This document shows, piece after piece, positions 52,377 to 62,223 of a stretch of 64,000 nucleotides of DNA. The DNA comes from Micromonospora humi (lineage in GTDB: Bacteria; Actinomycetota; Actinomycetes; Mycobacteriales; Micromonosporaceae). The position numbers and the translations under genes were made by a program. The stretch lies in NCBI RefSeq assembly GCF_900090105.1, contig NZ_FMDM01000005.1, positions 1-64,000 of the forward strand. The letters are read 5' to 3'. Each line of letters starts with the position of its first letter. The first letter of the stretch is position 1. The notes under the pieces were generated by a model that saw only the letters and a list, made by a program, of their open reading frames with translations, had not been told where the DNA came from and ran no database searches.

Positions 52377-52433
52377 GTGGGTTCCTCTCGTCCGGTGGTG
52401 ACGTCAGCGTTCCGCACCGGCACGAGCGGACCG

Positions 52434-53876
52434 TCAGGCCGAGGTTCGAGTCAGGTAAGGGTCTCCGGGCAGCCGGACGGCGAACGCCGCGCCGCCCTCC
52501 GGGGCGTGCCCGGCGGCGATGTCCCCGCCCAGCCGGCGGACCAGGCCGGCGGCGAGCGCCAGCCCGAGCCCGCTGCCCACCTTGCGCACCCCCCGGTACC
52601 GCTGGTGCAGCGCACCCCGCTCGAACGCCACCGCCAGGTCGTCGTCGGTGAAGCCGGGCCCGCCGTCCCGGACCTCCAGGACACCGCCGGCGGCCGGGCC
52701 CGCGCCGGCCGGCCGCACCGCGAGCACCACCGGCGCGCCCGGGGGTACGACCCGCAGCGCGTTCTCCAGCAGCCCGTCCACCACCTGCCGGATCCGCCCC
52801 GGATCGGTGTACGCCGGCACCGGCACGCCCGGCGTCTCGACCCGGAACGGCACCCCCACCGCCGCGCACCGGTCCGACCAGGTGCGCTCGGCGTCGGCGG
52901 CGAGTCGGGTCAGGTCCACCGGCCCCGGCTCCAGCGGGAAGTCGGCGGCCTCCAGACGGGCCAGCGCCAGCAGGTCACTGACCAGCCGGTCCAGGTGTTC
53001 CGCCTCGGCGAGCACGGTACGGCCGGTCGCCGGGACCGCATCCGCGTCGAGGACGCCGTCGGCGAGCGCCTCGGCGTAGCCGCGGATGGCGGTGAGCGGG
53101 GTACGCAGCTCGTGCGAGACCGAGAGCAGGAACTCCCGTTGCCGGCCCTCACTGGTGGCCAGCGCGGCGGCCAGCCCGTTCAGCGCGTACGCCAGGTCGG
53201 CGACCTCGTCGGGCGGCTCGACCGGCACCCGGACCGCCCGGTCACCGGCGCGGAGTCGGGCGGCGGCGTCGGCCGCGGTGCGGATCGGCCGGGCCAGCCG
53301 GCGGGCGAGGAACAGCCCGGCGGCGGCCCCGGCGGCGAGGCCGGCCAGCAGCGGCAGCCACAGCCCGCGCAGCACCTGCCGCCACGGGCCGGTGGTGACC
53401 GCCCGGGTGAGCACCACCCCGTCGCCGCCGGGCAGCGCCCGCGCCTCGACCAGCCGGCGTTCCCCGTCGACGAGCCGCCGGCCGGACACGTTCCCGCCGG
53501 CGGCGACCCGGGCGACGAGCGGCGCGGGCAATCCGCGCCTGTCGACCTGACCGCCCCGGACCACGTACACGTCGATCCGCTGCTGGCGGAGCTGCCGGAT
53601 GAGCCGGTCCCCGGCGTTGTCGCGCTGGCGCGCCGGCCGGATCCGCAGCACGTCGGCGGCGAGCCGGGCCTGGGCGGCCAGCGCGTCCTGGTCCCGCCGT
53701 TCCGCGCCGCGCACCGCGAGCGGCACCGCGACCAGCGCGGTGACCAGCACCGACACCAGCGCCACCGCGCAGGTGACGAGCACCGCGCGGGCGGTCAGGG
53801 TGTGGCCGGGCCGGCGGCCGGCGGGCGGCGCGCCGGGGCCGACGACCGGCAGCGCCATGGTGGGCGGCTCAGGCAT
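52434..53876 (-). CDS. sensor histidine kinase
   Basis: A protein of 480 residues. Two transmembrane helices (about 28-52 and 170-190) enclose an extracellular domain of about 115 residues. HAMP (about 192-245), the phosphorylated His255 in SVSHELRTPL, the N-box LLENALRVV and the ATPase glycines GSGLGLAL follow. The ATG overlaps the regulator stop by 8 bp. The sensed signal is unknown. Confidence 0.93.
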   Translation of the reverse strand: MPEPPTMALPVVGPGAPPAGRRPGHTLTARAVLVTCAVALVSVLVTALVAVPLAVRGAERRDQDALAAQARLAADVLRIRPARQRDNAGDRLIRQLRQQRIDVYVVRGGQVDRRGLPAPLVARVAAGGNVSGRRLVDGERRLVEARALPGGDGVVLTRAVTTGPWRQVLRGLWLPLLAGLAAGAAAGLFLARRLARPIRTAADAAARLRAGDRAVRVPVEPPDEVADLAYALNGLAAALATSEGRQREFLLSVSHELRTPLTAIRGYAEALADGVLDADAVPATGRTVLAEAEHLDRLVSDLLALARLEAADFPLEPGPVDLTRLAADAERTWSDRCAAVGVPFRVETPGVPVPAYTDPGRIRQVVDGLLENALRVVPPGAPVVLAVRPAGAGPAAGGVLEVRDGGPGFTDDDLAVAFERGALHQRYRGVRKVGSGLGLALAAGLVRRLGGDIAAGHAPEGGAAFAVRLPGDPYLTRTSA

Positions 53877-54555
53877 CGGCCGCGTACCCGACGCCCCGGT
53901 GGGTGCGGATCACGCCGGCCGGGCCGAGCTTGGCCCGGACCTGCGCCACGTGCACGTCGACGGTCCGGGTGCCGCCGTGTGCCGCGTAGCCCCAGACCGC
54001 GGCCAGCAACTCCTCCCGGGTGAACACCCGGCCGGGCCGCGCCATCAGGTGGGCGAGCAGGTCGAACTCGGTGGAGGTGAGCTGCACCGGCGCTCCGCCG
54101 GCGGTCACCGCGCGCCGGACCGGGTCCAGCGTCACCGCGCCCAGCACCCGTGGCTGCTCGACCGGCGTGCCGGCGCTGCGGCGCAGCACCGCCCGCACCC
54201 GGGCGACCAGCTCACGCGGGCTGAACGGCTTGGTGACGTAGTCGTCCGCGCCCAACTCCAGGCCGACCACGCGGTCCACCTCGTCGTCGCGCGCGGTGAG
54301 GAAGATGACGGGCGTCCAGTCGTCCGCCGCGCGCAGCCGCCGGCAGATCTCGGTGCCGGCCAGGCCGGGCAGCGCGATGTCGAGCACGCAGGCCACCGGG
54401 CGCAGGCGCCGCGCGGCGGCCAGGCCGGCCGTGCCGTCCCGTTCCAGGTGTACGCCGAAGCCGTCCCGGGTCAGGTAGAGCCGGACCAGGTCGGCGATGG
54501 CCGGTTCGTCCTCGACGACGAGGACGAGCCCGCGCTGCGCGGCGTCGGCGGTCAC
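53869..54555 (-). CDS. OmpR/PhoB-family response regulator
   Basis: A protein of 228 residues. The receiver domain has VVEDEPAIADL, the phospho-acceptor Asp59 in CVLDIALPG, and Lys in DDYVTKPFSPRE. The winged helix ends TVDVHVAQVRAKLGPAGVIRTHRGVGYAA. It pairs with the overlapping kinase and leads a likely three-gene operon with the lipoprotein. Confidence 0.94.
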   Translation of the reverse strand: MTADAAQRGLVLVVEDEPAIADLVRLYLTRDGFGVHLERDGTAGLAAARRLRPVACVLDIALPGLAGTEICRRLRAADDWTPVIFLTARDDEVDRVVGLELGADDYVTKPFSPRELVARVRAVLRRSAGTPVEQPRVLGAVTLDPVRRAVTAGGAPVQLTSTEFDLLAHLMARPGRVFTREELLAAVWGYAAHGGTRTVDVHVAQVRAKLGPAGVIRTHRGVGYAADA

Positions 54556-54624
54556 CGGCCCATGATGACCGACCGGCGGCGCCGGGGACGGTCCGGGCGA
54601 TGTTCGGGTTCGGTAAGGAGGACG

Positions 54625-55137
54625 TCAGTGCGCCGCGGCCGGGCGGAACACGGCGGGACGGGTCACGGCCGGCGGGTCACCGATGGTGGCGACCAGCCGT
54701 TCCGCCGGCGTCCGCAGCCGGGTCCGGAAGGCGTGGTTGAGCAACGCGTCGAGCTGCCACACCTGCTTGGGGTGGTGGGTCCGGATGAGGAAGCGCTCAC
54801 GGGCCCCGTCGATGGCGGTGGCCGCCAGCTCCAGGCTGTGCGTTCGCGGATCCGGGCTCCAGGTGACGTTGCTCAGCTCGCGCAGCTCGGTGTTGAGGTG
54901 CAGGCGCAGCCGGTGCAGCACCCGGGTCTGCCGGGTCACCACCAGCCGGCGGTGGGTGAGGAGCATCAGGTATTCGCCGCCGACCGGGTGGTCCGGTCGG
55001 CTGCACCGGGTGACCAGGATGGTGGCGTCTCCGGAGCCGACGCACCGACGGAAGACGGGCATGTGCCGGGTGGCGGTCTGGGTAGCCAGGCCGGTCTCGG
55101 CGGCGGCCGGGAGGAACGTTCGCGAGAACACGTCCAT
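54625..55137 (-). CDS. conserved hypothetical protein
   Basis: A protein of 170 residues. I recall similar actinobacterial proteins but no named function. It starts MDVFSRTFLPAAAETGL and contains LLTHRRLVVTRQTRVLHRLRLHLN, a pattern like a PH-type or bPH membrane-stress domain strand pair, and ends Ala/Pro-rich. No signal peptide or membrane helix. A longer frame begins at 55209, but the ATG at 55137 is the more natural start. Confidence 0.65.
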   Translation of the reverse strand: MDVFSRTFLPAAAETGLATQTATRHMPVFRRCVGSGDATILVTRCSRPDHPVGGEYLMLLTHRRLVVTRQTRVLHRLRLHLNTELRELSNVTWSPDPRTHSLELAATAIDGARERFLIRTHHPKQVWQLDALLNHAFRTRLRTPAERLVATIGDPPAVTRPAVFRPAAAH

Positions 55138-55240
55138 GCCCGGTGCAACGAGCGTCTGACCTGGAGTGATATGGGTCACGCCCGATTTCTGGAACTTCCA
55201 TCCGTGCAAATCGCACCCGGGGTGCGACGTCCGGCTGCGC

Positions 55241-56413
55241 TCAGAGCAGCTCGACGATCGTCGCGTTGGCCATCCCGCCGCCCTCGCACATGGTCTGCAG
55301 CCCGTAGCGGATGCCGTTGTCCCGCATGTGCTGGAGCATCGTCGTCATGATCCGGGCGCCGGAACCGCCCAGCGGGTGACCGAGCGCGATCGCCCCGCCC
55401 CGCGGATTGAGCCGCTCCGGGTCCGCCTCCGTCTCGGCCAGCCAGGCCAGCGGCACCGGGGCGAACGCCTCGTTCACCTCGTACACCCCGATCTCCTCGA
55501 TGCCCAGCCCCGCGCGGCGCAGCGCCTTCGCGGTGGCCGGGATGGGTGCGGTGAGCATGGCCACCGGGTCGTCGGCGGCGACCACGGCGGTGTGCACCCG
55601 CGCCAGCGGGCGCAGGCCGTGCCGGCTCGCCCACTCGGCGGTGGTCACCGCCAGCGCGGCGGCACCGTCGGAGATCTGCGACGCGGACCCGGCGGTGACC
55701 ACGCCGTCGGCGCGGAACGGGGTGGCCAGCTCGCCCAGCTTGGCCAGCGACGTGTCCCGGCGGATGCCCTCGTCGGCGGCGAACTTGCCGCCGTCGGCGA
55801 GCGCCACCGGGGCCAGCTCCGGGTCGAACGCCCCGGCGTCCTGCGCGGCGGCCGCCTTCTCGTGGCTGGCCAGCGCGAACTCGTCGAGCTGAGTGCGCGA
55901 GAAGCGCCACCGCTCGGCGATCAGCTCCGCCCCGACGCCCTGGTTGAACGGCAGCGGCGAGTCCGCCGCGACGCCCTCGACCCCGCGGTAGCGCTCCAGG
56001 ATCGCCGCGCTGAACGGCATCCCGCCGGCCACGCTGGAGCCCATCGGCACCCGGGTCATCGACTCGACACCGCCGGCGACGACCAGGTCGGCCTGCCCGG
56101 AGAGGACGGTGGCGGCGGCGAAGTGCAGCGCCTGCTGACTCGAACCGCACTGCCGGTCGAGCGTGGTGCCGGGGACCGACTCGGGCCAACCGGCGGCCAG
56201 CACCGCGTTGCGCGCCACGTTCCAGGACTGCTCGCCGACCTGCGACACGCAACCCCACACCACGTCGTCGACCTGGCCGGGGTCGATGCCGGTGCGCTCC
56301 GCCAGGGCACGCAGCACGTGCGCCGACAGATCGACCGGGTGCACGCCGGCGAGGCTGCCCTTGCGCCGCCCGACCGGGGTCCGTACCGCACCGACGATGA
56401 CCGCGTCACTCAT
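55241..56413 (-). CDS. acetyl-CoA C-acyltransferase (thiolase)
   Basis: A protein of 390 residues. The acyl-accepting Cys89 lies in LDRQCGSSQQA. The His is in GHPLGGSGARI, and the second catalytic Cys near the C-terminus is in TMCEGGGMANA. YEVNEAFAPVPLAW is the third conserved block. It cleaves 3-ketoacyl-CoA in fatty acid beta-oxidation or condenses acetyl-CoA units. It stands alone; the partner hydratase/dehydrogenase is elsewhere. Confidence 0.95.
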   Translation of the reverse strand: MSDAVIVGAVRTPVGRRKGSLAGVHPVDLSAHVLRALAERTGIDPGQVDDVVWGCVSQVGEQSWNVARNAVLAAGWPESVPGTTLDRQCGSSQQALHFAAATVLSGQADLVVAGGVESMTRVPMGSSVAGGMPFSAAILERYRGVEGVAADSPLPFNQGVGAELIAERWRFSRTQLDEFALASHEKAAAAQDAGAFDPELAPVALADGGKFAADEGIRRDTSLAKLGELATPFRADGVVTAGSASQISDGAAALAVTTAEWASRHGLRPLARVHTAVVAADDPVAMLTAPIPATAKALRRAGLGIEEIGVYEVNEAFAPVPLAWLAETEADPERLNPRGGAIALGHPLGGSGARIMTTMLQHMRDNGIRYGLQTMCEGGGMANATIVELL

Positions 56414-56540
56414 GTCTACTCCCCGGTAACCTCGCTTCCCCCGATCCTACGTGCTGACCGATCGGTCGTCCTCCCCCGCCGTTCCCGCGGCTGGGTCGTG
56501 CGGTCGCCCTCCCGGCGGTGGTGGCTGGCATGCTTGGCGC

Positions 56541-56975
56541 ATGGATCCACAGCCGTCGCCGGCCCGGCAGTGGCGCGTGCCGCGGTCACTGCCGCTGGTC
56601 AAGGCGCTCGGCGCGCTCGCCGTGGCCGCCCTGGGCCTGCTCCTGGCCGCCGGTGACCCCATCCGCCCGGCGCTGGCCGGCGCGGTCGCCGCCGCGCTGC
56701 TCGCCTGGGCACTGCGCGACCTCGTCGCGCCGGTCCGGCTCGCCGTCGACCCGGAGGGGCTCACCGTGATCCGCGGGTACGCCGGCCGGCGCCGGCTGCC
56801 CTGGGCCACGGTGGAGGCGATCCGGCTGGACCGGCGCAGCCGCCGCGGCGTGACCGCCGAGACGTTGGAGATCGACGCGGGCGAGTCACTGCACCTGTTC
56901 GGCCGCCGCGACCTGGACGCGCCGCTGGACGAGGTGGCCGCCGCGCTGACCGCCGCCCGCGCCGCCGCCCGCTGA
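56541..56975 (+). CDS. membrane protein with bacterial PH domain
   Basis: A protein of 144 residues. Two close transmembrane helices (about 20-38 and 42-60) are followed by a PH-like domain: RLAVDPEGLTVIRGYAGRRRLPWATVEAIRLD, the standard pattern of actinobacterial PH_6-type proteins. The function is unknown. It converges with the rhomboid gene, 3 bp apart. Confidence 0.82.
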   Translation: MDPQPSPARQWRVPRSLPLVKALGALAVAALGLLLAAGDPIRPALAGAVAAALLAWALRDLVAPVRLAVDPEGLTVIRGYAGRRRLPWATVEAIRLDRRSRRGVTAETLEIDAGESLHLFGRRDLDAPLDEVAAALTAARAAAR

Positions 56976-56978
56976 CGG

Positions 56979-57920
56979 TCAGCCGGTCAGCGCGGCGGTG
57001 CGGACCAGGGTCAGGCCGATCAGGGCCACCAGCACGAGCGCGCCGCCGGCCGCCTGGAACGCGGTTCGCCGTGCTCGCGGCGCGTACGCCAGGACCAGCG
57101 CCATCACGGCGCCGACCACCAGCCCGCCGAGGTGCCCGGCCACCGAGATGCTGGGCACGGTGAACGTGAAGATCAGGTTGATCACCAGGATCGGCACGAT
57201 CGCCGAGGTGTCCCGACCCATCCGGCGCATGATCACGAAGATCGCGGCGAACAGGCCGAAGATGGCTGTCGACGCGCCGGCGGTGGACCGGTTCGGCGCG
57301 GTGAAGACGTAGGCGGCGACGTTGCCGCCGAGCCCGGCGATCAGATAGAGCGCGAGGAACCGCAGCGGCCCGAGCACCGCCTCCAGCGTCCGGCCCAGCA
57401 CCCAGAGCGCCCACATGTTCAACAGCAGGTGCAGCACGCCGAAGTGCAGGAACATCGCGGTGACCAACCGGTACCACTGGCCGTCGGCCACCCCGCCGAG
57501 CGTCTGGTCCGGGAGGATCGCCAGGCCGATCACGCCGCCCCAGTCGGTCAGCGGGGTCGACTGACCCATCAGGCCGCCGAGGCCGCCGCCGGCCACCGCG
57601 GACCCGCTGCGCGCCGAGATGACGGAGAACACCATCATCAGCACGTTCAGCCCGATCAGGGCCTTGGTGACGTAGCCCTCGCGGCCGGCGGCACCGCCAC
57701 CGAAGGCGGTGCGCGCCGGCCGCACGCTGCGGCGTCCCTCCGCGACGCACTCCGGGCACTGGTGGCCGACGGAGGCGTCCCGCATGCACTCCGGACAGAT
57801 CGGCCGGTCGCAACGCGTGCACCGGAGGTAGGTCTCCCGATCGGGGTGCCGGTAGCAGACCGGAGTGGTCGGCACCGGCCCCTCGGTCGCGTCGCCTGCC
57901 GGCCCGGAGCGCTCAGTCAT
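56979..57920 (-). CDS. rhomboid-family intramembrane serine protease
   Basis: A protein of 313 residues. A cytoplasmic N-terminal B-box-like zinc-binding part has CYRHPDRETYLRCTRCDRPIC and then CMRDASVGHQCPEC. The rhomboid domain has about six helices, the catalytic Ser in GASTAIFG, the His in AGHLGGLVVG and the conserved HLLLNMWALWVLG. It cleaves membrane proteins within the bilayer. The zinc-finger fusion is common in actinobacteria. The cyclophilin gene lies just upstream (25 bp) and may be co-transcribed. Confidence 0.93.
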   Translation of the reverse strand: MTERSGPAGDATEGPVPTTPVCYRHPDRETYLRCTRCDRPICPECMRDASVGHQCPECVAEGRRSVRPARTAFGGGAAGREGYVTKALIGLNVLMMVFSVISARSGSAVAGGGLGGLMGQSTPLTDWGGVIGLAILPDQTLGGVADGQWYRLVTAMFLHFGVLHLLLNMWALWVLGRTLEAVLGPLRFLALYLIAGLGGNVAAYVFTAPNRSTAGASTAIFGLFAAIFVIMRRMGRDTSAIVPILVINLIFTFTVPSISVAGHLGGLVVGAVMALVLAYAPRARRTAFQAAGGALVLVALIGLTLVRTAALTG

Positions 57921-57945
57921 GCGAGCAAAGGTACCCGCGCGACGC

Positions 57946-58476
57946 TCAGGACTGCTGCCGCTCGATCTCGACCCGCTCGATCACCACGTCCTGCAGCGGC
58001 CGGTCGCTCGGCCCGGTGGGGGTGTTCGCGATCGAGTCGACCACCTTCACCGACTGCTCGTCGGCCACCTGGCCGAAGATGGTGTGCCGGTTGTTCAGGT
58101 GTGGCGTCGGTCCCACGGTGATGAAGAACTGCGAGCCGTTCGTGCCCGGCCCGGCGTTCGCCATCGCCAGCAGGTACGGCCGGTCGAAGCGCAGCTCGGG
58201 GTGGAACTCGTCGGCGAACTTGTAGCCCGGGCCACCGCGACCGGTGCCGGTCGGGTCGCCCATCTGGACCATGAAACCGCTGATCACACGGTGCGAGATG
58301 GTGCCGTCGTAGTACGGCCCGCTGCCCGGCTGGCCGGTGCGCGGGTCGGTGTACTCCCGGGTGCCCTCCGCCAGCTCGACGAAGTTGCGGACGGTCTTCG
58401 GCGCGTGGTTCGGGAAGAGCTCCAGCCGGATCGGGCCGGCGTTGGTGTGCAAGGTGGCGTAGACAGCCTCGGCCAC
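57946..58476 (-). CDS. peptidyl-prolyl cis-trans isomerase (cyclophilin type)
   Basis: A protein of 176 residues. Cyclophilin motifs are HRVISGFMVQMGDPTGTG, FADEFHPEL, the GTNGSQFFI site and HTIFGQV. It lacks a signal peptide, so it is cytosolic and assists protein folding. The length is normal for the short actinobacterial class. The ATG at 58476 follows GGAG. Confidence 0.95.
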   Translation of the reverse strand: MAEAVYATLHTNAGPIRLELFPNHAPKTVRNFVELAEGTREYTDPRTGQPGSGPYYDGTISHRVISGFMVQMGDPTGTGRGGPGYKFADEFHPELRFDRPYLLAMANAGPGTNGSQFFITVGPTPHLNNRHTIFGQVADEQSVKVVDSIANTPTGPSDRPLQDVVIERVEIERQQS

Positions 58477-58593
58477 GGGTACTCCTCACTCGTTGGTCAG
58501 TTCCTTGCGGATCCTCCCATGTGCCCGATCTGGCCATGCGGAGGCATCCGAAGGTGGAGGATGACGAAGGAACAACTCCCAGGAGGTGGGACC

Positions 58594-59382
58594 GTGTTTG
58601 GAATCGGGCGGCGAAAGACCCAGGGCCAGCTCGCGAAGGTCGAGCTGAACCAGGGCATCGGTCACCTGAGGCAGGCCGCCTCACACGCGGCGAAGGGTGC
58701 CGGCGCCACGGTCGGCCCGCGGGTCCAGGCAGCCCGGGTCGCGGTCGCACCCACCGCCGTCCTGGTTCGGGACCGGGCGTCCAGCGGCGTCGCGTCGAGC
58801 GCCGCCGCGCTGGCGCCGGTGCTCCTGGCCGTGCGCAACGCCCGGGCCGAGGCCGCGGGCAAGGCGCTGACCGGCCGCAAGGCCGTGGCGGCGAAGCAGT
58901 CCGCGATGACGAAGAAGGCGAAGAACATGAAGGCCGGAAAGAAGAAGCAGCGCAGGTCGCGGGGCATGACCACCGGCCTGCTGATCGCCGGCACGGTCGC
59001 CGGCCTGGCCGGGGCGATGGCCATGCGCCGCCGGCGCGAGCAGCAGGAGTGGGCCGAGTACGACCCGACCGGCGCGATCGCCCCGACCGGTCAGGACCGG
59101 TTGGAGCCGATGCGGGAGGACGTCGACACGATCGTGGTGGAGACCCCGGACGCGACCGCGAAGGTCACCCAGGCCGGCCCGGCCGGAGCCGGCAGCTCGG
59201 CCGTGGCCGACGGCAGCAGCGCGTCGACCACCGCGCCCGGCGCCGACCCGGTCATCCACCCGAACAGCCAGGTCCCCTCGGTCGCCGAGGGGGCCCGGGA
59301 CGTCTCCGGCCGCCCGGCCGACGACATCACCAAGGCCGCGCAGAACGGCAGGAGCGCCGCCAAGGCCAGCGGTCGCCGCTGA
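58594..59382 (+). CDS. hypothetical protein with a single membrane segment
   Basis: A protein of 262 residues that I cannot name. Residues 1-100 are a basic, Ala-rich helical region (GIGRRKTQGQLAKVELNQGIGHLRQAASHAAKG). Residues 100-130 are Lys-rich (KKAKNMKAGKKKQRRSRG), then comes a short hydrophobic segment (LLIAGTVAGLAGAMAM), then a low-complexity acidic tail. It may be a membrane-linked, nucleoid- or envelope-associated protein. The GTG at 58594 has AGGAGG eight bases upstream, so this start is well supported. Confidence 0.7.
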   Translation: MFGIGRRKTQGQLAKVELNQGIGHLRQAASHAAKGAGATVGPRVQAARVAVAPTAVLVRDRASSGVASSAAALAPVLLAVRNARAEAAGKALTGRKAVAAKQSAMTKKAKNMKAGKKKQRRSRGMTTGLLIAGTVAGLAGAMAMRRRREQQEWAEYDPTGAIAPTGQDRLEPMREDVDTIVVETPDATAKVTQAGPAGAGSSAVADGSSASTTAPGADPVIHPNSQVPSVAEGARDVSGRPADDITKAAQNGRSAAKASGRR

Positions 59383-59484
59383 GCCGGCTCCGGCCGTCGG
59401 ATCATCGCCGGCGCGCGGGCACACGTCCCGCGTGGCCGGCGTTTCCGTGCCCGCACCGGCCGCGTCCCCGGCCGGTGCCGCCGG

Positions 59485-60633
59485 TCAGAGCCAGCCGTTG
59501 CGGCGGAACCAGCGGTAGAGCACGAACGACAGCGTGAGGTTCACCGCCCAGATGCCCGGATAGCCGTACGTCCACTTCAGCTCGGGCATGTTGTCGAAGT
59601 TCATGCCGTAGATGCCGGCGATCGCGGTCCACACCGCACCGATCGCGGCCCAGGCGGCGATCTTGCGCATGTCGTTGTTCTGGTCGACGGTGACCTGGGC
59701 CAACCGGGCCTGGAGGATCGAGTTGAGCAGGTCGTCGTAGGAGTTGACCTGCTCGACCGTGCGGCTGAGGTGGTCCTGCACGTCCCGGAAGTAGCGCCGC
59801 ACCTCCTGCGGCACCGCGCGGTTGGCCTGGGAGGTGAGGGTCATCAGGGGCCGCTGCAACGGCACCACCGCCCGCTTGAACTCGACCAGCTCCCGCTTCA
59901 TCTGATAGATCCGCTGGATCCGGCCGCTGCTCTGGCGGTCGAAGACGTCCGCCTCCAGCACGTCGAGGTCGTCCTCCAGCCGGTCGGCGACCTCCAGGTA
60001 GAGGTCGACCACCCGGTCCGTGATCGCGTACGCGACCGCCCACGGCCCGTGCCGCAGCAGGTCCCGCTTCGCCTCCAGGTCGGCGCGCACCGGCGACAGC
60101 CGGCAGGCGTCCCCGTGCCGCACGCTGATCACGAAGTTCGGCCCGATGAAGAGCATCACCTGGCCGGTCTCCACCACCTCGGAGTTCTCCGTCAGCTCGG
60201 CGTGCTCGCAGTAGCGGGCGGTACGCAGCACCAGGAAGACGATCTCCCCGAAGTGCTCCAGCTTCGGCCGCTGCTCGGCCTTGACCGCGTCCTCCACGGC
60301 CAGCTCGTGCAGGCCGAACGTGGCGGCGATCTCGGTCATCTCGGTCAGGTCGGGCTCGTGCAGGCCGAGCCAGACGAACCCGTCGCGCTCCCGGCGGGCG
60401 TCGGCCAGCGCCTCGGCGTACTGCGGGCGGCCGGGCCGACGCTCGCCGTCGACGTAGAGCCCGCAGTCGACGATCCCGCTGCGCCCGGAGCGGGCCGGTT
60501 GCGGCGTCCGCGGCGAGCCGTCGGCGTTGAGGATGCGGGACATGGCGCGTACCGGTGCCGCCCAGGCGCGCGGCCTGGCCGTCCGGTCGCCGTTCTGGCC
60601 GGCGTTTCGCTCGCGTGCCACCCGGTCCGTCAT
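59485..60633 (-). CDS. corA: CorA-family magnesium/cobalt transporter
   Basis: A protein of 382 residues. A large cytoplasmic N-terminal domain leads to a long helix and two C-terminal transmembrane segments. The signature GMN occurs in IYGMNFDNMPEL between them. The C-terminal basic tail WFRRNGWL is typical. It forms a pentameric channel for divalent cations in the membrane. ATG 60633 follows a GGGG-rich ribosome site. Confidence 0.93.
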   Translation of the reverse strand: MTDRVARERNAGQNGDRTARPRAWAAPVRAMSRILNADGSPRTPQPARSGRSGIVDCGLYVDGERRPGRPQYAEALADARRERDGFVWLGLHEPDLTEMTEIAATFGLHELAVEDAVKAEQRPKLEHFGEIVFLVLRTARYCEHAELTENSEVVETGQVMLFIGPNFVISVRHGDACRLSPVRADLEAKRDLLRHGPWAVAYAITDRVVDLYLEVADRLEDDLDVLEADVFDRQSSGRIQRIYQMKRELVEFKRAVVPLQRPLMTLTSQANRAVPQEVRRYFRDVQDHLSRTVEQVNSYDDLLNSILQARLAQVTVDQNNDMRKIAAWAAIGAVWTAIAGIYGMNFDNMPELKWTYGYPGIWAVNLTLSFVLYRWFRRNGWL

Positions 60634-60902
60634 CTCTCGCCCCCTCTCCACGCGGCTGCGGCTTGCAGGCTACGCCGCCGGGGAGCGCGGGTGCCGGTCA
60701 CGTGGGTGGCGCCGGGCGGGCCGGCCGCGTCAGGGGGGTGAGGGGCGACACGGCCCACCCGGCACCCTTGGGGGCGGGAGTGATGCTGGACGCGCCGCCG
60801 TCCCGCCGGGACGGGTCGCCGACCGGAAACGTGAGCGACGCTCGCAGCATTGTGGGCCGAAGGCCGGCCCGGCGGGAGAGCCGGACCGGCCGGCGAGGTC
60901 CT

Positions 60903-60922
60903 TCTGTCGGAAACCCGACAGA
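60903..60922 (-). terminator. terminator of the aminotransferase gene
   Basis: TCTGTCGG and CCGACAGA form a perfect 8-bp stem with loop AAAC, starting four bases after the aminotransferase stop on the minus strand. Confidence 0.7.
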
Positions 60923-60925
60923 TTC

Positions 60926-62020
60926 TCAGCCGCGAACGGCCGCCATCGCCTCGGCGAGCCGCCGGACACCCTCGTCGATCCGGTCCGCCGTCACCGCGGA
61001 GTACGCCAACCGCAGCGCGTGCCGGCCGCCGTCGACCATGAAGTCGCTGCCCTTCACCACCGCGACACCGCGCTCGGCCGCGGCCGGCGCCAGCCGGTCG
61101 ACCTCCACGTCCTCCGGCAGCTCCACCCAGAGGAAGTAGCCGCCGTCCGGCTCCACGAACCGGGCCTCCGGGATGTGCCGGCGCAGCGACTCGGCCAGCG
61201 CGCCGGCCCGCTCGCCCAGCGCGGTGCGGACCGTGTGGATCGACCGCTCGATCGATCCGGAGACGCAGAACTGGTGCACGATCGACTGCGCCACCATGCC
61301 CGGCGAGATGTAGAGGTTGGTGGCCTTCTTGGCGATCGCCGCGATCAGCTCCGCCGGGCCCACCAGGTAACCGACCCGGACACCCGGGCACACCGTCTTG
61401 GTGAAGCTGGAGGCGTGCACCACCACGCCCCGGCCGTCCATCGACAGCATCGAGGGCAGCGGCTCGCCCCGGAAGCGGATGTCCGCGTACGGGTCGTCCT
61501 CGAAGATCGTGAACTCGTACTCGGCGGCCAGGTCCAGCAGCTCACGACGCTTCTCCAGGGAGAGCGTCACGCCGGCCGGGTTCTGGTAGTTCGGGATCAC
61601 GTGGGCCAGCCGCGGCCGGACCCCGGACTCCAGCAGCTTGCGCAGCTCGGCGGTGTCCAGGCCGTCCGGCTGGATCGTCACGCCGTGCACCTCGCCGCCC
61701 ATCTGCTGGAGGTTGAGCAGCGTGCGGTCGTACGTCGGGCGCTCGACGACCACCGCGTCACCCCGGCGGACCAGGTGGTCGAAGAGGAACGCGTCGGCCT
61801 GCAACGAGCCGTTCGTGACCAGCACCTGGTCGGCCTCGACGCCGTGCTTCTCGGCGATCCACTTCCGCAGGGGCGGGTAGCCGACGGAGGTGCCGTACGC
61901 CGTGACCCCGGCGGGGTCGGCGTCGAAGGCGCGGACGGCGGCGGCCTTGAGCCCCTCGACATCGACGATGTCCAGCGAGGGAGCCCCACGGGCGAAGGAG
62001 ATCAGCTGCTCGGCGGTCAT
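60926..62020 (-). CDS. PLP-dependent aminotransferase, class I/II fold
   Basis: A protein of 364 residues. The PLP-binding Lys208 lies in SSFTKTVCPGVRVGY. Other family marks are PNYQNPAGVTLS, FEDDPYADIRF and the GGYFLWVELPE ending. It resembles the 2-aminoadipate/aromatic aminotransferases that derive from the C-terminal half of MocR/PdxR proteins, but with no DNA-binding domain. The amino acid substrate is not defined. It stands alone. Confidence 0.9.
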   Translation of the reverse strand: MTAEQLISFARGAPSLDIVDVEGLKAAAVRAFDADPAGVTAYGTSVGYPPLRKWIAEKHGVEADQVLVTNGSLQADAFLFDHLVRRGDAVVVERPTYDRTLLNLQQMGGEVHGVTIQPDGLDTAELRKLLESGVRPRLAHVIPNYQNPAGVTLSLEKRRELLDLAAEYEFTIFEDDPYADIRFRGEPLPSMLSMDGRGVVVHASSFTKTVCPGVRVGYLVGPAELIAAIAKKATNLYISPGMVAQSIVHQFCVSGSIERSIHTVRTALGERAGALAESLRRHIPEARFVEPDGGYFLWVELPEDVEVDRLAPAAAERGVAVVKGSDFMVDGGRHALRLAYSAVTADRIDEGVRRLAEAMAAVRG

Positions 62021-62223
62021 GCGCAGAGCCTAGGGCCTGGCCCGACGGGTCCGACCGGCATACACGCGAAGTTCAACATGCGGGCGGTCGTGGGTGCCCA
62101 CCAGGGTCGACGGAGCCGAGACCGGCTCGCGACTGTCTACGATCCGACCGGACGGTGGCACCGACCGGACCGGCCGCCGAAGGATGACGGGTCGGCAGAC
62201 CCGCGAGACAGGGATGGGGCCTC